DNA of 64,000 nt from a virus, in IMG/VR virus record IMGVR_UViG_3300008259_005066, positions 145,519 through 209,518 of that record. One strand, written 5' to 3'. Shown here piece after piece: positions 46,824 through 54,603 of this stretch. Both the position numbers and the translations under genes were made by a program. Numbering within the stretch: position 1 is the stretch's first letter; each line of letters opens with the position of its first letter. The notes under the pieces were generated by a model. It had not been told where the DNA came from, did no database searches, and worked only from the letters and a program-made list of their open reading frames with translations.

Positions 46824-46831
46824 TATTTATT
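46824..46831 (-). promoter_or_regulatory. Late promoter AATAAATA, 5 nt from ATG of gp67-like
   Basis: The minus strand reads ATCTAATAAATACTGCCATG: portal stop TAA, promoter octamer and start codon within 20 nt. Leaderless geometry. Confidence 0.6.
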
Positions 46832-48611
46832 AGATAGTGGGCACAGGAGCGGCACCACCGGCAGGTCCTGCGCCAGCTGCGGCAGCGCCAGGAGCACCGG
46901 CCATGCCTGGAGCCATGGGTGCCACAGCACCTTCGGGTGCACCTGCGGCACCTGCGATCTCTTCACCAGCTGTGATGTCTGCTTCGATATCAGCAGGGCT
47001 GATGCCTACTGAACGCAGATCTTGACCACCTTGCGTGCTCAGTTCGGGTTGATCTCGCTCTTCTTTCCATAGTTTTTCGTTGTCTGCAATCTCTTCTTCA
47101 GACAGTCCAAGATAGCGTTTCATCAGGAATCTCTTGCTCAAATAGGGCAACTGTTCTAGCCCGCTGAACGCTGTCATCCGTGTGGTGTCCAGTTCAGCCT
47201 GGCGATAACTGGCAAAATTCTGTGGCGGTGCAAACTTGATATTGAACAGGCCAGAGTCAATGTTGAAACCTCTCCAGCGCAGGAACATCTTGAACTCGTC
47301 ATCCAGTTTCTGCACGATCTGACGTTGCATACGCTCGCAGTATTGATTGAAACGATATTCCTGTATCAGCGCAGTGCCCACACGCCCGTCATTCATAGGG
47401 CGATCAGAATCATCTGGCCCAGTGGGTAGATATGATGACGGCACACGCAGACCGCGGCACATCTTGTTGTTGAAATATTTTAAGTCGTCGATCTCGCCTA
47501 GATTCTGTCCGCCTTGCAGGGTAGTAACATCCGAGCCACGACCTTCGGCTGTGACCGGAAAGAAGTAGTCTTCGTTGATTGACAGCGGATTGTATGTGGT
47601 ATCCATGATATTTTCACGACCACCTGTATTAGACGGAATACGTCGCTGATGGATTTCATTTTTCACACGTTCCACGAACTGCATGGCCAAATGGCTGGGC
47701 ATGTTGCCCACATCAATTTTGAATATCCTGCGTTCTGGCGCACGAGATATGCGATAGATCAGGATAGCATCTTCCAGCAATTCTTTTTGCTTGAATACCT
47801 TGAATATCATCTCCAGCACTGACTGTCCAAATGGCCAATAGTAGTCCAAACCTTCGCTCAGGCTGAGATGCACCACGTGCTTGGCATCGATGCAGGTTTC
47901 GTTCACAGAACGCTGGAATCGACTCTGTCCTGACGAGTTAGGAGCATTGGGTGCTGTGTAGTTGTAGGGTGCTGAATACCCACCCGATGGTGGCTGTGTG
48001 TTGTAGTCATTGATGGTCTTGGCCGCCACTGACATGGATTGGAAATTGGGATTGATGTCTCGGATCACATACTGTTCAGGACGCTTGCCTTCGCTTTCGT
48101 TCACGATCACACGGGCCACTTTGGTCATATCCACCCAGTAGAGTTCAAAGGTTTCAGGATCACGCACAAACACTTGATCGCCATACTTCAGAGTATTGCG
48201 GAACATCTTGAACATGCGATTGTCAAACTTGTTGAGTTTGGTCCATTGCTGGAGCTGTTTCTTGATGATGTCTACTTCGTGCTCAGTGGGTGTTTCTGTG
48301 AAACCTATTTCAAAAGGTGTGTCGTTGGCCTCACAGGTCTGTGTGGAAAATTCGGCTAGGATGTCAAGGCAGGCATTGATTTCCGAATCGCCATCCATGT
48401 TCTCGTATTGATTGTAGCGTTCCATCCTGTTGGGATGGCCAGTGTAGACCTCTGGCAGTCTGCTGGCATAGTTGCGGAAGGCAAATTCCGCATGGGCTTT
48501 GTCGTCTACACCGTAGCCTGTGCCATAACTGGGACCGCGTGGAACCTGCCCCGAAATTGGGCTGAACTGTCCTGAAACATCAGCGACTTTAAAATATTTT
48601 TTCCATGACAT
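46830..48611 (-). CDS. 20: Portal protein gp20
   Basis: 593 residues from the ATG at 48611 (MSWKKYFKVADVSGQFSPIS); a longer frame upstream crosses the promoter and the tape-measure stop. Portal signatures: NQYENMDGDSEINACLDILA, YFNNKMCRGLRVPSSYLPTG and LKYGDQVFVRDPETFELYWV. The C-terminal 90 residues are Gly/Ala/Pro-rich (PGMAGAPGAAAAGAGPAG). The portal forms the dodecameric vertex ring, starts prohead assembly and docks the terminase. It heads the T4-ordered block 20-67-68-21-22-23. Confidence 0.95.
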   Translation of the reverse strand: MSWKKYFKVADVSGQFSPISGQVPRGPSYGTGYGVDDKAHAEFAFRNYASRLPEVYTGHPNRMERYNQYENMDGDSEINACLDILAEFSTQTCEANDTPFEIGFTETPTEHEVDIIKKQLQQWTKLNKFDNRMFKMFRNTLKYGDQVFVRDPETFELYWVDMTKVARVIVNESEGKRPEQYVIRDINPNFQSMSVAAKTINDYNTQPPSGGYSAPYNYTAPNAPNSSGQSRFQRSVNETCIDAKHVVHLSLSEGLDYYWPFGQSVLEMIFKVFKQKELLEDAILIYRISRAPERRIFKIDVGNMPSHLAMQFVERVKNEIHQRRIPSNTGGRENIMDTTYNPLSINEDYFFPVTAEGRGSDVTTLQGGQNLGEIDDLKYFNNKMCRGLRVPSSYLPTGPDDSDRPMNDGRVGTALIQEYRFNQYCERMQRQIVQKLDDEFKMFLRWRGFNIDSGLFNIKFAPPQNFASYRQAELDTTRMTAFSGLEQLPYLSKRFLMKRYLGLSEEEIADNEKLWKEERDQPELSTQGGQDLRSVGISPADIEADITAGEEIAGAAGAPEGAVAPMAPGMAGAPGAAAAGAGPAGGAAPVPTI

Positions 48612-48618
48612 AGTGTTA

Positions 48619-48626
48619 TATTTACC
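48619..48626 (-). promoter_or_regulatory. Late promoter GGTAAATA, 7 nt from ATG of gp20
   Basis: GGTAAATA, spacer TAACACT, ATG at 48611. It lies just after the tape measure stop at 48631. Confidence 0.6.
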
Positions 48627-48630
48627 GCTA

Positions 48631-51009
48631 TCAGCGGGTTGCTGACAGTAACTTGCGAGATATGTCCACGTTGTTCTGTAGCAGACCAATCATGGTATCA
48701 AATCGGCTCAACTGCTCGCCCATCATGGTCACTTGTTGGCCCATGGTGTCAGTCATGCCAGTCATCTCTACCGGTATGGATCTGCCGCCAGCCAGGGGAA
48801 CCACTGCTTCTGTGCCGTGTAGCATGGCCGCATATCCCGACTTTGGACCAGATGCTATGCCACCATATTGGAAATTCCCTACCTTGCTGGGTTCTATGCC
48901 CAGCGCCTGGGCCACAGCAAACTGTATGCCCCCGCGCATGTTGTAACCTTTTTCCAGACCGCCCATGCTTTCCTTGCCAATGATACCTACCATGAGTTTG
49001 GCCATGGTGGCTGGATCTCTGGGCAGGACTTCATCAGCACCTTTGCCCATGAAGCGGGCCATTTGCTCGATATACAATCTGGTGTCGTTTTCATTGGGCG
49101 GTGCGTAAGCCGAAATGATGCTGGAGATGGTATCTCTTTTGCCACTACGGCTTTTACCTGTCAGGTAAAGATCTAACTGACGGGCCAATGCTACCAGACC
49201 ATCGTCCACAGTTTCAAATTTGGCAAATCCGCCGGTGCCCACTGTGGCTTTGTCCTGGCCTGCAAAACGTAGATTGCCAGGATTGAGATTCTTTGCGGCA
49301 GCACCCATGAGTCCAGCTGATCCTGTCATGGGTGGTTTACCAGGAGGACCACCTGCTGTTCCAGGCGGCCCCGCTCCCTGGGTGCGACTGTAGGAGCCGG
49401 GAGGTGCACCTCTGGTGATACCTGTGCCTAATATTTTGTCCAGTGCGCTGGCACCAGAGGCCAGTGAATCGGTAAACATTCCCACAGCACCTGCCATCTT
49501 GGGAAACTGTTGCACTACCACGCTGTCTATGCCCACTGCAAAATTTCTCAGCGATTTTTGTGCGCCAACCACTGTGTTTGTGAGGTCACTTTGATTGTTC
49601 TTGGCATCTTTTTGCTCTTTACCCACGGCATTTATAGCTTCTGCCGTTCCAAGGATGCCATTGGTCACAAGGCGCATTTCGGCGTATACAGGATCAAAGT
49701 ATGTGCCCAGGCCTCCCACCATGCGTTCCTGCTTGGTACCGCCCATGGTTTCATACGTTGCGGCTGTGGCTTGCCCTAGTCGTTCCATGAACGTGGCTAG
49801 ATCGCCGGTGCGTTCCAAGAAATTGACCAGTTCTGGTCCAGCACCACCAGTGGCCTGGAAGAACAACTGTGCTTCTTTAGTGCCTAGATTGTCAAAGCTG
49901 TCTTTGAAACCTTGGGCCATAGTTTTCAACCCTTTAGCTTCCAACATTGTTGCGGCACCACTGATCGCATCTGCAAATGATTTACCACGTTTACCAGCAT
50001 CAGCCAACACAGCGCCAAATTTCAACTCTCGATTTTGTTGTTCCAACCGAGACGCAACTTCTTGTCGGCTCATGCCTGTGAGTCTGGCCAGTTGATCCAA
50101 TTGCAAGATGTATTCTTTAGACGCATCAGCCAGTGAGCGAGTGTCGCGGAGATTGACTCCTGTCTGGGTGCGCTGATAACTCAGGAACTGTGCTGTGAGA
50201 TCTCGCTGTTCTTCAAAGCCAATTCCCAACTTAAGAAACTGGTCTTCAAATCCTTTGCTGGCCTTGGTGATGTCCACCACTGCTCGCATGCCCTGTGTGA
50301 CCGATCCACCTGCAAGGGCCAGACCTCGGCTGTTCTTGGCAATGACGCGGGCAAAGGAATCCATGCTGAGCCCAGTTTCCAGAGCAGCCTGTTGCAGTCC
50401 TTGGAAACTGTTGCCAGTGACACCACCAATCTTGCTGAGTTCTTGGAAGGCTCCGACCACACGTTGGGTTTCGTCCAACGAGAAGTTCATGAAAGCAGTG
50501 CCTGCGTCTACTACATCTTTACCGTGTGCCTTGATAGCCTTGCCAATCACTGACGTCACTGAACCAAGGCCCATGCCTATCATGCTGGCAATCGCACCCT
50601 TGGGACCCAGCATTATTCCAAATGACGATATGCCCGAAACGGCCTGGCCCAGGGCATCTATGGCAGTGCCCAGTCCACCGGTCATGTTTTTGAGCGCAGT
50701 GCCTGCGGCACCCACTGCTGGTTTTAATGAACGGAAATCTTCGCGATTGTCTCTAGCACCTTGCGCAGCTGATCCCAACCCAGACAACACTGCTCGAGTG
50801 GTGTCTTTGAACTTTTCCATGGCCTCGGCAGCTTTCATGGTCTGCTGGGTATGCTCGTCTTGTGCTTTGGTATTCTCGTCTTGTGCTTTGGTATTGGTAT
50901 TGATGGCCTTGTTGAGTTTGGCCATGGTTTCGGCGCTGTTGCTGCCGCTTTTGCGGAATTCCGCCATGGCCTCTTGCATCATCTTGATTAGTTTTTCTGA
51001 TTCGTCCAT
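48631..51009 (-). CDS. Tape measure protein (gp29 role) with peptidoglycan-hydrolase-like domain
   Basis: 792 residues. The N-terminus is coiled coil (KLIKMMQEAMAEFRKSG, then NTKAQDE repeated). Residues about 85-200 form hydrophobic Gly/Ala helices (GTAIDALGQAVSGISSFGIM). From about 585 a domain with LNPGNLRFAGQDKATVGTGG, FAKFETVDDGLVALARQLDL and PPNENDTRLYIEQMARFMGK resembles the lytic-transglycosylase-like module in phage virion proteins. The end (GGIASGPKSGYAAMLHGTEA, VVPLAGGRSIPVEM) is a hallmark of tape measures. It would set tail length inside the gp19 tube and may open the cell wall. T4 gp29 itself is about 590 residues. It is divergent from gp26. Confidence 0.82.
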   Translation of the reverse strand: MDESEKLIKMMQEAMAEFRKSGSNSAETMAKLNKAINTNTKAQDENTKAQDEHTQQTMKAAEAMEKFKDTTRAVLSGLGSAAQGARDNREDFRSLKPAVGAAGTALKNMTGGLGTAIDALGQAVSGISSFGIMLGPKGAIASMIGMGLGSVTSVIGKAIKAHGKDVVDAGTAFMNFSLDETQRVVGAFQELSKIGGVTGNSFQGLQQAALETGLSMDSFARVIAKNSRGLALAGGSVTQGMRAVVDITKASKGFEDQFLKLGIGFEEQRDLTAQFLSYQRTQTGVNLRDTRSLADASKEYILQLDQLARLTGMSRQEVASRLEQQNRELKFGAVLADAGKRGKSFADAISGAATMLEAKGLKTMAQGFKDSFDNLGTKEAQLFFQATGGAGPELVNFLERTGDLATFMERLGQATAATYETMGGTKQERMVGGLGTYFDPVYAEMRLVTNGILGTAEAINAVGKEQKDAKNNQSDLTNTVVGAQKSLRNFAVGIDSVVVQQFPKMAGAVGMFTDSLASGASALDKILGTGITRGAPPGSYSRTQGAGPPGTAGGPPGKPPMTGSAGLMGAAAKNLNPGNLRFAGQDKATVGTGGFAKFETVDDGLVALARQLDLYLTGKSRSGKRDTISSIISAYAPPNENDTRLYIEQMARFMGKGADEVLPRDPATMAKLMVGIIGKESMGGLEKGYNMRGGIQFAVAQALGIEPSKVGNFQYGGIASGPKSGYAAMLHGTEAVVPLAGGRSIPVEMTGMTDTMGQQVTMMGEQLSRFDTMIGLLQNNVDISRKLLSATR
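50854..50895 (-). repeat. Perfect 21-bp tandem duplication in the tape measure gene
   Basis: Two identical 21-bp copies (50854-50874 and 50875-50895) encode NTKAQDE twice in the N-terminal coiled coil. One added heptad-length unit could lengthen the coil by about one nanometre. Confidence 0.85.
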
Positions 51010-51019
51010 TATCTACGCC

Positions 51020-51027
51020 GATAAGTA
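51020..51027 (+). promoter_or_regulatory. Late-type promoter GATAAGTA for gp26
   Basis: GATAAGTA in the context ACGCCGATAAGTAT, close to the context of the HNH promoter at 2310. The leader to 51056 is about 28 nt and contains no clear Shine-Dalgarno site. Confidence 0.4.
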
Positions 51028-51037
51028 TTGTATCAAT

Positions 51038-51045
51038 TATTTATG
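51038..51045 (-). promoter_or_regulatory. Late promoter CATAAATA of the tape measure gene
   Basis: CATAAATA facing left, 28 nt from the ATG at 51009. It lies inside the leader of the divergent gp26 transcript, so the two initiation regions overlap. Confidence 0.6.
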
Positions 51046-51055
51046 GTGCCCAAAT

Positions 51056-51904
51056 ATGCCAGAAACCTCTAATCCGTTACGCAAATTTTTCCGTCAGCCG
51101 GCCATTTACATCCGCCTGCCGTCGGATGGAAACTACTACCCTCAAGGTTCGCTCGAACTGCCCCCAAATCGAGAGCTGCCAGTGTATCCCATGACTGCCA
51201 TCGATGAAATAACTTATCGCACAGCAGATGCATTGTTCAATGGATCAGCATTGGTCAATGTGATCCAGAGTTGCATTCCTGCCATCAAGAACGCATGGCA
51301 TGTTCCGCAGATGGATCTTGACACACTGTTGATCGCTATCCGTATCGCCAGTTATGGACACGAAATGGATTTTGAAAGCAACTGCCCGCACTGCAACAAC
51401 GAGAACTCATTTGGCCTAGATCTCCGACAAGTCTTGGACAACATCAAAGCCGGTGACTACAGCGAATCTATCAAACACGGCGACGTAGAGATATTTTTCC
51501 GGCCGCTGAGTTATGAACAGGCCAACGCCAATTCCATGAAGCAGTTCCAGGATCAGAAAATCCTGGACAGCCTACCAAATTCCGATCTGCCCGAAGAAGA
51601 AAAGATACGCTTGCTCACACAGGCCTTCCAGAAACTCACGGTCATGACTATGTCTGCCCTGAGCGGTGTGATCTCCATGATCCGTGCCGATGGTGAAATA
51701 GTGGTGGAACCCGAACACATAGAAGAGTTTGTTCAAAACTGCGACAGAGAGATCTTCAACTCCATACGTGATCATGCCACACAACTGCGTGAGCACAGCG
51801 AACTCAAACCCTTGAGACTCAAATGCAACGGGCCAGAATGCCAGAAAGAATACGAAACACCATTCACCCTGGATGTCTCAAATTTTTTCGTATCCGCCTC
51901 CTGA
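51056..51904 (+). CDS. 26: Baseplate hub subunit / assembly factor gp26-like
   Basis: 282 residues. PLRKFFRQPAIYIRLPSDGN then LPVYPMTAIDEITYRTADAL and FNGSALVNVIQSCIPAIKNA are the T4 baseplate (gp26-type) family pattern. A zinc-ribbon-like pair is visible: CPHCNN (about residue 110) and CNGPEC (about 259). gp26 takes part in assembling the baseplate hub around the tape measure. The last codons contain a T-TTT-TTC heptamer at 51883-51889, in frame, 13 nt before the stop. The gp51-like frame continues from there, suggesting a -1 frameshift product. Confidence 0.82.
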   Translation: MPETSNPLRKFFRQPAIYIRLPSDGNYYPQGSLELPPNRELPVYPMTAIDEITYRTADALFNGSALVNVIQSCIPAIKNAWHVPQMDLDTLLIAIRIASYGHEMDFESNCPHCNNENSFGLDLRQVLDNIKAGDYSESIKHGDVEIFFRPLSYEQANANSMKQFQDQKILDSLPNSDLPEEEKIRLLTQAFQKLTVMTMSALSGVISMIRADGEIVVEPEHIEEFVQNCDREIFNSIRDHATQLREHSELKPLRLKCNGPECQKEYETPFTLDVSNFFVSAS

Positions 51905-52119
51905 CCTCGAGTCCTGAGCGCATCACCAAAATAGTAGAAGGATATGATCGTGAAGTCAAAGCAATCAAAGACGACATATTCAAGATGTGTTGGTATATGC
52001 GAGGAGGCCTGACCTATGAAGAAGCACTCAATCTCAGTTTTGGTGAGCGAGAATCTGTGGGTGCATTGATCAAAGAAAATCTCGAGACCACTAAAAAAAC
52101 CGGAATGGCATTCTTCTAA
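51838..52119 (+). CDS. 51: gp51-like baseplate hub assembly protein, possibly made as a gp26 frameshift fusion
   Basis: The conserved part starts about 51890 (FFRIRLLTSSPERITKIVEG) and runs through DIFKMCWYMRGGLTYEEALN, LSFGERESVGALIKENLETT to KKTGMAFF. I recall this small protein following gp26 in aquatic T4-like phages, the place of T4 gene 51. The only ATG upstream (51838) lies within gp26, adds about 17 residues that look like shadow sequence, and has no ribosome binding site. The frame is exactly -1 relative to gp26. Either internal initiation or frameshifting produces it. The stop overlaps the next ATG (TAATG). Confidence 0.7.
   Translation: MPERIRNTIHPGCLKFFRIRLLTSSPERITKIVEGYDREVKAIKDDIFKMCWYMRGGLTYEEALNLSFGERESVGALIKENLETTKKTGMAFF
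51883..51889 (+). promoter_or_regulatory. Candidate -1 ribosomal frameshift heptamer TTTTTTC
   Basis: T-TTT-TTC in the gp26 reading frame (codons AAT TTT TTC) fits X-XXY-YYZ. A tandem -1 slip reads on into the gp51-like frame (CGT ATC CGC...). I saw no strong downstream stem or pseudoknot. Confidence 0.5.
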
Positions 52120-52622
52120 TGCAACTAGAGCAAGTAAAACAAGATATCGAACGATGGATAGAAACCTTTGTTGAAGTCCCTAATCCTGCGCTGGGCGGAT
52201 GGCCACCTTGCCCTTATGCACGCCGAGCACGCTTGGATCGCAGTTACGAAATACGCATAGGTGTTGATGTTTACACCGATCTCATGGATCTAGCAACCAC
52301 AGGATTGGGCAACAAAGAAGTCATCATCTATGCATATGATTCCGCGCAATGGCCCAGAGAACAATTTGCCCGCGATCTTCATTCTGTGAATGTTGGATTT
52401 CTCTTGCCTCAAGATATCATTGCGCTAGAAGATCATCCTGCAGATCTTGAATGGGTAAATGGTGTGTGCATGAACCAAGGAACCTATGCCCTGGCACTGT
52501 GCCAGAGTGTGAGTGATCTTGACAGCAAGGCCCGGTCCATGGCCACGAAAGGCTTCTACCACACTTGGCCAGAAGAATACCTAAAAGATCTGTTCCAACA
52601 TAGAAAGGACCCAAGACAATGA
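52119..52622 (+). CDS. Conserved protein of unknown function
   Basis: 167 residues, starting MQLEQVKQDIERWIETFVEV. PNPALGGWPPCPYARRARL is a striking conserved-looking motif, followed by LPQDIIALEDHPADLEWVNG and a C-terminal helix with HTWPEEYLKDLFQHRKDP. No known catalytic pattern. It is coupled to the gp51-like frame (TAATG) and to the next gene (ATGA), so it belongs to the gp26 operon. I cannot say whether it acts in tail assembly or is an accessory enzyme. Confidence 0.65.
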   Translation: MQLEQVKQDIERWIETFVEVPNPALGGWPPCPYARRARLDRSYEIRIGVDVYTDLMDLATTGLGNKEVIIYAYDSAQWPREQFARDLHSVNVGFLLPQDIIALEDHPADLEWVNGVCMNQGTYALALCQSVSDLDSKARSMATKGFYHTWPEEYLKDLFQHRKDPRQ

Positions 52623-53059
52623 CCTATCAATTTGCCCGTATCAATCTAGCAAAAACCAATTATCAAGCATCAGCCCAGTGGGGATATCTCATACCTACCG
52701 AACAGCAAATGGTGGAACTTGACAATATCTATAGAACTTACTGTATCTATAAGCATTTCAGTAGTGTGATACCCATGTTTCGAAGCCGATATACCGATCC
52801 AATGACTGACGTCATTGGATATTTTGATCAAGAACGCATGGTAGCATTCAGTCTCATACGAAGGTATGACGACAAAAATGCTCTCTGTGATCAATTTGCA
52901 TGGACATATCATGATCCGCAATCAAGATTGGGCATTGAAACCATGAAAACAGAATGTGCCATATACAAAGCAAGGGGCTTTGATTATCTCTATCTCGAGC
53001 AGGCACATCTTTACAAAAAAGAGATAGAAGGATTTGAAATACTAGGACCAATGACATGA
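52619..53059 (+). CDS. Unknown protein, possibly GNAT-like
   Basis: 146 residues, starting MTYQFARINLAKTNYQASAQ. VIGYFDQERMVAFSLIRRYD then FAWTYHDPQSRLGIETMKTE and YKARGFDYLYLEQAHLYKKE resemble the strand-helix order of GNAT acetyltransferases, but the Q/RxxGxG/A loop is not evident, so catalysis is doubtful. It overlaps both neighbours by 4 nt (ATGA). Part of the gp26 operon. Confidence 0.55.
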   Translation: MTYQFARINLAKTNYQASAQWGYLIPTEQQMVELDNIYRTYCIYKHFSSVIPMFRSRYTDPMTDVIGYFDQERMVAFSLIRRYDDKNALCDQFAWTYHDPQSRLGIETMKTECAIYKARGFDYLYLEQAHLYKKEIEGFEILGPMT

Positions 53060-53391
53060 GCGACTTATACACGATATGGGCAGACAAAGAAGGTGATATC
53101 TCAGACCTTGATTGGGTCACAGGAATGCGAAGTTTTTTTGAGCACCTGATGTCTGAGGGCAAGATGATGAGTTATAGGATAACCCGTTGCAAGATGGGAT
53201 TCCGTTCAATCGCAGACATGCCCGAATGGATGATCATCATGGAGTTTAAAGACATGGCACAGATGGACTCAGCATTTCGTCGTGTGGCGCCATTGGAAGG
53301 CGAACTCGAAGAAAAACACAAAAGTTTCAATCAGTTTGTTTCGGGCAACATCCAGCACGCACTGTTCCGTGATTGGCCTGATCAGTTCTAA
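53056..53391 (+). CDS. DUF6614-like small protein
   Basis: 111 residues. MSDLYTIWADKEGDISDLDW, YRITRCKMGFRSIADMPEWM and MAQMDSAFRRVAPLEGELEE, then HALFRDWPDQF, fit what I recall of the DUF6614 family, a dimeric ferredoxin-like fold of unknown role also found in marine bacteria. No catalytic motif known. Last gene of the gp26 operon before the noncoding region. Host-derived origin is possible. Confidence 0.65.
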   Translation: MSDLYTIWADKEGDISDLDWVTGMRSFFEHLMSEGKMMSYRITRCKMGFRSIADMPEWMIIMEFKDMAQMDSAFRRVAPLEGELEEKHKSFNQFVSGNIQHALFRDWPDQF

Positions 53392-53824
53392 CATCCAATT
53401 GAGACTTGCTACGCAAGTCTATTCATTCGCTGTCGCTCATGAATTGATTACATAATCGAGCGAAGCGAGATAACAGTTATCATCCAGATTGTTTGGTCAC
53501 ACTTTGCCCGCCCAGGGCAAAGAGGTGTCATCATCCGAGTCGACTCAGTCACACAGCGTTAGAGCATTACAGAGGCGGTTGTCCGATACCTCGAGCTCCG
53601 TCTTTATTACAACGGCGGCCAACACGACATACGCTATCATATCATGCTGACGTGTGCTATCACTAGCACGTCTTTTTCCCTTTATATTCTATTCAAACAA
53701 TCAAACCGCAGGTGTTTGCGATCGTGGTCCTGTCAAGGATACTGATTGAGTGCTCACTAGCGCGGTGAGTCTTCCATCCCTGTGATCCTGGATCCAGGTC
53801 TAGGGCACACGACATTGGCCTGTG
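53392..53824. other. Noncoding, hairpin-rich region between convergent operons
   Basis: About 430 bp with no credible gene. It contains a perfect stem AGACTTGC/GCAAGTCT (53402-53420), an ATTCAT/ATGAAT stem around TCGCTGTCGCTC, a perfect 8-bp stem CTTTGCCC/GGGCAAAG (53502-53522), GAGTCGACTC, a terminator at 53649 and the 12-nt palindrome CCTGGATCCAGG (53787-53798). No tRNA cloverleaf could be drawn. It may hold a structured RNA or an origin; the sequence alone does not decide. Confidence 0.55.
53649..53677 (+). terminator. Intrinsic terminator of the gp26 operon
   Basis: Stem GACGT/ACGTC and, after a 2-nt bulge, GCTA/TAGC with loop TCAC, followed by TTTTT. It lies about 260 bp after the last plus-strand gene. 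Confidence 0.75.
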
Positions 53825-54265
53825 CTAGCCTTGACTGCTTAGTTTGCCTTTGATGTGACTGCCATGCACACGGACCTGTATGTGTCCGTTGTAATAGTCA
53901 TCACTTTCTAATACACGTCGGGAGAATTGTTCGCGAGCCTCTATGTAACTGCATTCCGATTTGGATTGGCAGTAATACAGTATTTCACGTGAGAAGTTTT
54001 CGGTGCCTAGCAGTTCAACATCTCGAGATAACTCCGGAGAACTGCCATAATATGTCTGCCAATCTGAATCTATCGCGCCTCTGATTTTTTTGCGTTTCTT
54101 TTTGCCATTTTTGAGTTTGACTACTCGATATGTTGTTTTCTTGAACTTTGCTAATTTTTTGCCAATATACTGCCGGCCGGTAAGTTTATTGGTGATCAAA
54201 TAAACAAACCCGACACACGTTTCGGGTAACTCTGTGATTTCTCGGGATTCGAAAAGCCATGACAT
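53825..54265 (-). CDS. SegE-like GIY-YIG endonuclease
   Basis: 146 residues from the ATG at 54265 (MSWLFESREITELPETCVGF). GFVYLITNKLTGRQYIGKKL carries the GIY-YIG-type core in the variant form VYL...YIG. This is followed by a Lys-rich LKNGKKKRKKIRGAIDSDWQ and YYGSSPELSRDVELL, EILYYCQSKSECSYIEAREQ with the catalytic Glu. The family occurs widely in T4-like phages as free-standing nucleases, often homing enzymes. An in-frame GTG at 54271 would add two residues. It is the last gene of the minus-strand replication operon. Confidence 0.8.
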   Translation of the reverse strand: MSWLFESREITELPETCVGFVYLITNKLTGRQYIGKKLAKFKKTTYRVVKLKNGKKKRKKIRGAIDSDWQTYYGSSPELSRDVELLGTENFSREILYYCQSKSECSYIEAREQFSRRVLESDDYYNGHIQVRVHGSHIKGKLSSQG

Positions 54266-54282
54266 GAGCACATAATTATCAA

Positions 54283-54603
54283 TTATTTCTCAGATATAGA
54301 AATATCACGTTTTCCAATCAAAAGATCGTCGGTACAACCTGTGCATCGATTCCGTCGACAGATTCCGGGAGCATCAAACGGGCTCCATTCTTTGAAAAGA
54401 TTGCCCAAGCGATCGTTTTGACAAACTGCGCTGTAGACGTTGAAATCCTTGTCTATATCCAATCGACGATAACCTGCATCGCAACTCCATCCTGACCAAT
54501 GATCTAAATCGTTATTGTGCATCCAGTTGGCACTGACCTTGAACGATCTCCCATCTGACAGTTCTATTTCACAGTTATAGTATTGATGATTTTCAAATTC
54601 CAA
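54283..54603 (-). CDS. SPASM/twitch-like C-terminal part of a split radical SAM gene
   Basis: 106 codons from a TTG, in a different frame from the upstream radical SAM gene and overlapping its end by 11 nt. WSGWSCDAGYRRLDIDKDFN, AVCQNDRLGNLF and ICRRNRCTGC give a CxxG...C...CxxC set fitting auxiliary iron-sulfur cluster ligands. Such a domain is normally the C-terminal half of the same polypeptide. I read this as the displaced end of the gene at 54593-55216. No ribosome binding site supports an independent start. Confidence 0.6.
   Translation of the reverse strand: MEFENHQYYNCEIELSDGRSFKVSANWMHNNDLDHWSGWSCDAGYRRLDIDKDFNVYSAVCQNDRLGNLFKEWSPFDAPGICRRNRCTGCTDDLLIGKRDISISEK

Noticed and set aside
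53392-53824. tRNA gene in the noncoding region
   Set aside because: No acceptor, D, anticodon and T arms could be assembled on either strand, and no TTCRANNC loop sequence is present.
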